Assembly (NCBI GenBank): GCA_003601695.1
Contig: PIYH01000014.1
Span: 1-17,356 of the forward strand
DNA length: 17,356 bases
Origin: Candidatus Bathyarchaeota archaeon
GTDB lineage: Archaea; Thermoproteota; Bathyarchaeia; Bathyarchaeales; DTEX01
Direction of reading: 5' to 3'
The notes under the pieces were generated by a model that had not been told where the DNA came from, searched no databases, and saw nothing but the letters and a program-made list of their open reading frames with translations. Made by a program: the position numbers and the translations under genes. Each line of letters opens with the position of its first letter. Position 1 is the first letter of the stretch. Below, one piece after another: positions 15,174 to 17,356 of this stretch.

Positions 15174-15199
15174 TAACATTTAGTATCCTTCAAATGTTA
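15174..15199. promoter_or_regulatory. 8-10-8 inverted repeat at the promoter of the 13881-15131 gene
   Basis: TAACATTT (15174-15181) and AAATGTTA (15192-15199) are exact reverse complements 10 bases apart. On the minus strand the downstream arm runs into GTTAAATC (15170-15177 on the plus strand as GATTTAAC), a fair TATA candidate placing transcription start near 15147, about 16 bases before the ATG at 15131. A dyad over the BRE/TATA region is typical of archaeal repressor sites. Confidence 0.45.
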
Positions 15200-15259
15200 C
15201 TTGATTATCCTCTAAAACCTTGACATGCTAGATGGTGAAGGTTTTTAAGATACTAAACG

Positions 15260-16006
15260 CTATTTCAGATCTTCAAGCGGCTTAGCATGAATAGCTCTCA
15301 ATATCGTAGGAGTCTCAGGTCTTCTGACAGGAGCCACCCACCGCACAGCATTCTCGATTACGCGGAGAACCGTTCTGTTATGGTATATCGGATAAGTTTC
15401 ATGTCCAGGTCTGAAGTAGAAGATCTTTCCTTGACCGCGATGGAAGCAACATCCGCTTCTGAAAACCTCACCGCCTTTAAACCAGCTTATGAAGACGATT
15501 TCATCTGGTTTTGGGATGTCAAAGAACTCACCGTACATTTCTGTCTGTTCAATCTCAAAGTAGTCTCCAACACCTTCAGCTATTGGATGCCATGGAGAGA
15601 CCACCCACAAGCGTTCCCTCTGCCCATCCTCTCTCCATCTAAGGTTACAGCTCGTGCCCATGAGTCTCTTAAAGATCTTTGAGTGATGCGCCGAGTGGAG
15701 AACGATCAAGCCCATTCCACCACAAGTTATTCTATGATATACCTTCTCAACTACATCATCACGTACTCTGTCATGAGCCATGTGACCCCACCAGATTAGG
15801 ACATCCGTGTCGTTTAGAACGTCATCGGTCAATCCATGTTCAGGTTTCTCAAGAGTTGCAGTACGCGTCTCTATTCCAGGTTTCTTATTCAAATATTCCG
15901 CGATTGCTTCATGAATTCCTTCAGGATATATCTTAGTCACATATGGATCTTTCTTTTCATGAAGAAACTCATTCCAGACAGTGACATGAATATTTTTACC
16001 TGTCAT
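15260..16006 (-). CDS. ThuA-family protein (trehalose-utilisation-like, class I amidotransferase fold)
   Basis: This 248-residue cytoplasmic protein has the ThuA layout: an N-terminal strand followed by WNEF and DPYVTKIYPEGIHEAIAEYL, LIWWGHMAHDRV (70-81), GLIVLHSAHHS (99-109), FKRLMGTSC, and a C-terminal GKIFYFRPGHETYP. The fold is that of class I glutamine amidotransferases without the amidotransferase triad. In rhizobia ThuA takes part in oxidation of trehalose and related disaccharides to 3-keto sugars; most other members have unproven roles in sugar metabolism. The ATG at 16006 has GGTGATC 3-5 bases upstream, but the TATA candidate at 16028-16035 would also allow a nearly leaderless message. 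Two similar dyads flank the promoter. Confidence 0.85.
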   Translation of the reverse strand: MTGKNIHVTVWNEFLHEKKDPYVTKIYPEGIHEAIAEYLNKKPGIETRTATLEKPEHGLTDDVLNDTDVLIWWGHMAHDRVRDDVVEKVYHRITCGGMGLIVLHSAHHSKIFKRLMGTSCNLRWREDGQRERLWVVSPWHPIAEGVGDYFEIEQTEMYGEFFDIPKPDEIVFISWFKGGEVFRSGCCFHRGQGKIFYFRPGHETYPIYHNRTVLRVIENAVRWVAPVRRPETPTILRAIHAKPLEDLK

Positions 16007-16066
16007 CTCAGATCACCAAAGGCATTTCTATAAAATGGCAAATAACACTTTTGTGATCTAAGATCA
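16003..16066 (-). promoter_or_regulatory. thuA-like promoter with twin 6-1-6 dyads
   Basis: The minus-strand TATA candidate TTTTATAG (16028-16035 on the plus strand as CTATAAAA) predicts a start at about 16005, at the ATG itself. Plus-strand TGATCTAAGATCA (16054-16066) is a perfect 6-1-6 dyad upstream of the BRE. TCATCTCAGATCA (16003-16015), matching it at 11 of 13 positions and one pair short of perfect symmetry, covers the start site. Centres are 51 bases apart, close to five helical turns. This is a plausible paired operator. Confidence 0.45.
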
Positions 16067-16102
16067 TACTTCCATATCTAAATTCTCCTTAAAAACGGAA
16101 GG

Positions 16103-16110
16103 TATAAATT
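16103..16110 (+). promoter_or_regulatory. TATA box of the L15e gene
   Basis: TATAAATT is preceded by purine-rich CGGAAGG suitable as BRE. Transcription would start near 16132, about 16 bases before the ATG at 16148, leaving just enough leader for the GGAGTGA ribosome-binding site at 16139-16145. Confidence 0.5.
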
Positions 16111-16147
16111 TGGCTCGTCCCTATGAATGGAATATCTTGGAGTGAGC

Positions 16148-16651
16148 ATGGCTGTGGCATACAAGTATCTGGCCCAAGCATGGAGGAAGCCGAATTCATC
16201 ATATATAAAGGAGATAATGCAGAAAAGGATAGTTGAGTGGCGGAAACAGCCAGCCATAATAAGGATTGAGAAGCCGACAAGGATAGATAGGGCTAGGAGG
16301 CTTGGCTATAAGGATAAACCAGGATACGTCATGGTTCGTGTCAGGGTTAGAAGGGGAGGGCTGAGAAAGCCGCGTCCAAGGGCTGGAAGAAGACAGAAAA
16401 GGATGGGAGTGAATAAGTATAAGCCAGCTAAAAGCCTCAGATTAATAGCCGAGGAGAGGGCATCTAGAAAGTATCCAAACCTTGAGGTCCTGAACTCTTA
16501 CTGGGTGTGGGAAGATGGCCGTTCAAAATGGTTTGAGGTCATACTTGTAGATAGAACTTTATTACCTAATCTGAGGCTTGGAAAGGGTGGGGGAAGAGCG
16601 TTCAGGGGACTGACAAGCGCAGGGAGAAAAGTACGTGGTCTCATGGCCTGA
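16148..16651 (+). CDS. rpl15e: Large-subunit ribosomal protein L15e (eL15)
   Basis: This is an RNA-binding protein of the archaeal/eukaryotic large ribosomal subunit. The 167-residue product begins MAVAYKYLAQAWRKP and carries the family blocks RIVEWRKQPAIIRIEKPTR, DRARRLGYKDKPGYVMVRVR, KRMGVNKYKPAKS, RASRKYPNLEVLNSYWV and GRAFRGLTSAGRK. ATG 16148 is chosen because GGAGTGA lies 2 bases before it and the family starts there; an in-frame ATG 7 codons earlier has no ribosome-binding site. The region just before GRAFRGL is shorter than in most archaeal L15e, and the lysine-rich C-terminal tail after GRKVRGL is missing, so the protein is about 25 residues shorter than the common form. Confidence 0.97.
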   Translation: MAVAYKYLAQAWRKPNSSYIKEIMQKRIVEWRKQPAIIRIEKPTRIDRARRLGYKDKPGYVMVRVRVRRGGLRKPRPRAGRRQKRMGVNKYKPAKSLRLIAEERASRKYPNLEVLNSYWVWEDGRSKWFEVILVDRTLLPNLRLGKGGGRAFRGLTSAGRKVRGLMA

Positions 16652-16663
16652 GACTTTATGCTT

Positions 16664-17134
16664 TTAAAAGAGATATACAAGGGCGGCTACCACGCATCCA
16701 TAATTGTCTTCAGGCACATCTAAAGACTCAATTCTATACTTTATTTTTCGAAGATTTATCTCCCTGATATTCGCCATCTCTAGAATTCTTTTCTTCAATA
16801 CGTCTTTCAATGTTTTTTCATCCATGCTTCCATAGGCCTCAGCTACAACGCCGAACCCCTCATCTGCGATTCCCCACGCGATTCCTGCACTTATTATCCC
16901 TCTCCTGCCCTCTGCCTTTGCGATAACTGCATACGTTATGCTTCCTATAGATATCTCTCGTGGAGATACTTCCTTACAGTTTGGGGGGATTATCGAACTA
17001 ACGCTGACGAGGTTGCAATTGGCTATTCCAGCGTTTTTTAAAGCTAAATCGAATGCGTTTAGGCTTGAAACTTTCTCGATCGCTTTTCCTCCAGTTACGA
17101 AGAATGCTTTGGGAATCATAAGATCTTCTCTCAT
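16664..17134 (-). CDS. pdaD: Pyruvoyl-dependent arginine decarboxylase
   Basis: PdaD converts arginine to agmatine, the precursor of archaeal polyamines and of agmatidine in tRNA-Ile2. The 156-residue proenzyme self-cleaves at a Ser-Ser bond; the site here is Ser46-Ser47 in LVSVSSIIPP, with Ser47 becoming the pyruvoyl group of the larger chain. Other family marks are FFVTGGKAIEKVSSLNAFDLAL near the start, AKAEGRRGIISAGIAWG in the middle and GFGVVAEAYG. The ATG at 17134 has GGAG 5 bases upstream. The gene converges with L15e, with a 12-base spacer, and diverges from the next gene. Confidence 0.95.
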   Translation of the reverse strand: MREDLMIPKAFFVTGGKAIEKVSSLNAFDLALKNAGIANCNLVSVSSIIPPNCKEVSPREISIGSITYAVIAKAEGRRGIISAGIAWGIADEGFGVVAEAYGSMDEKTLKDVLKKRILEMANIREINLRKIKYRIESLDVPEDNYGCVVAALVYLF

Positions 17135-17197
17135 CGGTTCTCCCTAGAAGAAGAAGAGACAGTCCAAGAAAAAGTTTTTGAATGCCACTCTAGTCAT

Positions 17198-17205
17198 CTT
17201 TAAAT
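17198..17205 (+). promoter_or_regulatory. Probable TATA box for the COG1325 gene
   Basis: CTTTAAAT lies about 34 bases before the ATG at 17236, so transcription would begin near 17228 with a leader of only a few bases. No Shine-Dalgarno sequence precedes that ATG, which agrees with a nearly leaderless message. Confidence 0.4.
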
Positions 17206-17235
17206 CATCGTTAAGAGATTAATTCATCAAATACC

Positions 17236-17356
17236 ATGCGTGGAATACAGGTGAAGAAAAAGATAAGATCGATTGAGATCAGCTTGTTTGCTCATGCAAC
17301 AGAGGATCCGGAGAAAGTAGTGAAAGCCCTTCAAAATATTCTGCCCGATAAAAGGG
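17236..17356 (+). CDS. RNA-binding protein, exosome-associated COG1325 family (partial)
   Basis: The first 40 codons are present and the gene runs off the window. After a basic start the frame reads IRSIEISLFAHATEDPEKV, then ALQNILP, the standard opening of the COG1325 family of predicted exosome-associated RNA-binding proteins found in archaea. In many TACK genomes this gene lies near the L15e gene, as here. A GTG at 17251, preceded by GGA, is an alternative start that would drop five residues; the TATA spacing favours ATG 17236. Domain completeness cannot be judged. Confidence 0.8.
   Translation, partial: MRGIQVKKKIRSIEISLFAHATEDPEKVVKALQNILPDKR

Noticed and set aside
15287..15682. 131-codon plus-strand frame opposite the ThuA gene
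   Set aside because: It lies wholly within a well-supported gene on the other strand and its translation resembles no family.
1..17356. CRISPR arrays, insertion sequences or long direct repeats
   Set aside because: No regularly spaced repeats, transposase-like frames or terminal inverted repeats were seen on reading the window.

Overview
The window is archaeal chromosomal DNA. Its core genes have no bacterial equivalent in this combination: RadA, an Orc1/Cdc6-type ATPase, Dph2, exosome Csl4, RNA polymerase Rpo11 (RpoL), ribosomal protein L15e, a COG1325-type exosome-associated protein and pyruvoyl-dependent arginine decarboxylase. Gene content, moderate G+C and the mix of sugar enzymes with GTP-type PEP carboxykinase suggest an anaerobic heterotroph of the TACK/Thermoproteota side, perhaps Bathyarchaeia-like. 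That placement is inference.

Layout. (1) 1-3276 is a loosely packed, partly decayed zone. It holds the tail of a broken GNAT acetyltransferase, an AT-rich CPBP-type membrane protease, a GH51 alpha-L-arabinofuranosidase on the minus strand, and a clear alpha/beta-hydrolase pseudogene with a one-base insertion and a large internal loss. (2) 3277-6667 has pckG, preceded by a perfect dyad, and a minus-strand protein of unknown function that looks like a six-hairpin (alpha/alpha)6 toroid. (3) 6742-9426 is a plus-strand information-processing run, dph2 - METTL5-like methylase - csl4 - rpoL, which resembles the archaeal exosome neighbourhood. (4) 9468-12180 has an RNase III-like protein, sua5 and, converging on sua5 with no spacer, radA coupled to a small zinc-binding protein. 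(5) 12274-13753 is a minus-strand pair, an atypical Orc1/Cdc6-family ATPase overlapping a winged-helix gene. (6) 13881-16006 has a second unknown helical-repeat protein and a ThuA-family protein, each with dyad symmetry at its promoter. (7) 16103-17356 has L15e, pdaD and the start of the COG1325 protein.

How the genes fit together. GH51, the lost hydrolase/esterase, the two toroid-like proteins and ThuA suggest use of plant-derived or other complex carbohydrate. pckG supplies gluconeogenesis. Most other genes serve translation (diphthamide, t6A, rRNA methylation, L15e), transcription (RpoL), RNA decay (Csl4, COG1325) and DNA maintenance (RadA, Orc1/Cdc6). I see no tRNA, rRNA, CRISPR array, insertion sequence or replication origin. 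I found no clearly novel multi-gene system. The best leads are the Orc1/Cdc6 plus winged-helix pair, the RNase III-like protein with changed acidic residues, and three promoter dyads.
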